NCBI GenBank assembly: GCA_040954595.2
Contig: CM082593.2
Location: forward strand, 1-64,000
Length of the DNA stretch: 64,000 nucleotides
DNA from: Balanoglossus misakiensis
Taxonomy: Eukaryota > Hemichordata
Direction of reading: 5' to 3'
The translations under genes were made by a program, and so were the position numbers. Shown here piece by piece: positions 63,899 to 64,000 of the stretch (position 1 is its first letter; every line of letters starts with the position of its first letter). The notes below the pieces were generated by a model. The model searched no databases, had not been told where the DNA came from, and saw only the letters and a program-made list of their open reading frames with translations.

Positions 63899-64000
63899 TG
63901 ATCGCCGTCGACCAGAAAGGAAGCCCTACAAATGCACTGTCTTCGATCACTCACTCAACGACCTGGGGCAGTACGTGTTCCTAGTCCTGGGTCGCGTTCT
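63899..64000 (+). CDS. Possible exon of a neighbouring gene, cut by the window edge
   Basis: A pyrimidine-rich tract and CTGCACAG at 63891-63898 could be an acceptor. After one base the sequence is open to the window end, reading DRRRPERKPYKCTVFDHSLN and then DLGQYVFLVLGRV. GC content and codon choice rise compared with the preceding AT-rich DNA. No family is recognised from 33 residues; the minus strand was not excluded. Confidence 0.3.

Overview
This window is animal nuclear DNA. Coding exons are short, carry GT/AG splice sites and are separated by introns of 0.25 to 11.6 kb. Telomere-type TTAGGG runs are present, and nothing bacterial is visible. The species cannot be named; an invertebrate metazoan is the best guess, and the dense satellite DNA plus interstitial telomere repeats suggests a subtelomeric or other repeat-rich chromosome region.

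Layout. (1) 1-6237: a homogeneous 57-bp satellite, about 109 copies, running off the left edge. (2) 6238-19596: a second satellite built from 46-, 45- and 32-bp units with long higher-order duplications and one embedded (TTAGGG)7 tract; it shares a 14-bp core with the first satellite and the switch falls exactly in that core. (3) 19597-19890: a 21-bp minisatellite in a 3+1 pattern. (4) 19891-20694: another 46-bp satellite. (5) 20705-29135: a ~1-kb sequence present twice as direct repeats, flanking a ~5.8-kb array of about 20 units of ~282 bp. On the minus strand each unit looks like a terminal exon: polypyrimidine tract and TAG acceptor, an open frame ending in a conserved GQGLG-x-PV-(T/S)-Q-stop tail, then AATAAA. 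Two complementary ACAT/ATGT microsatellites lie at the right end. (6) 29.8-30.35 kb: a CpG-rich stretch with a possible minus-strand first exon, then three 86-89-bp tandem units.

(7) 32298-60778, minus strand: one complete six-exon gene can be assembled by eye, with every splice phase agreeing (0,0,0,0,1). It encodes an 858-residue protein: short N-terminus, two to three ankyrin repeats (one per exon), a Ser/Thr-rich linker, a death-domain-like fold, and a ~500-residue basic, serine-rich tail. It looks like an intracellular signalling scaffold; I do not recognise a named orthologue. Its introns hold a 756-bp foldback (MITE-like) element with 86-bp terminal inverted repeats and 7-bp target duplications, homopolymer runs, and a plus-strand cluster of broken coding-like fragments (54.2-58.1 kb).

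(8) 61-64 kb: apparently non-coding DNA with a 2 x 201-bp tandem duplication, and a possible exon of another gene beginning at 63899 and running off the right edge.

The very long open frames in the first 20 kb are by-products of stop-free repeat units and are not annotated as genes.
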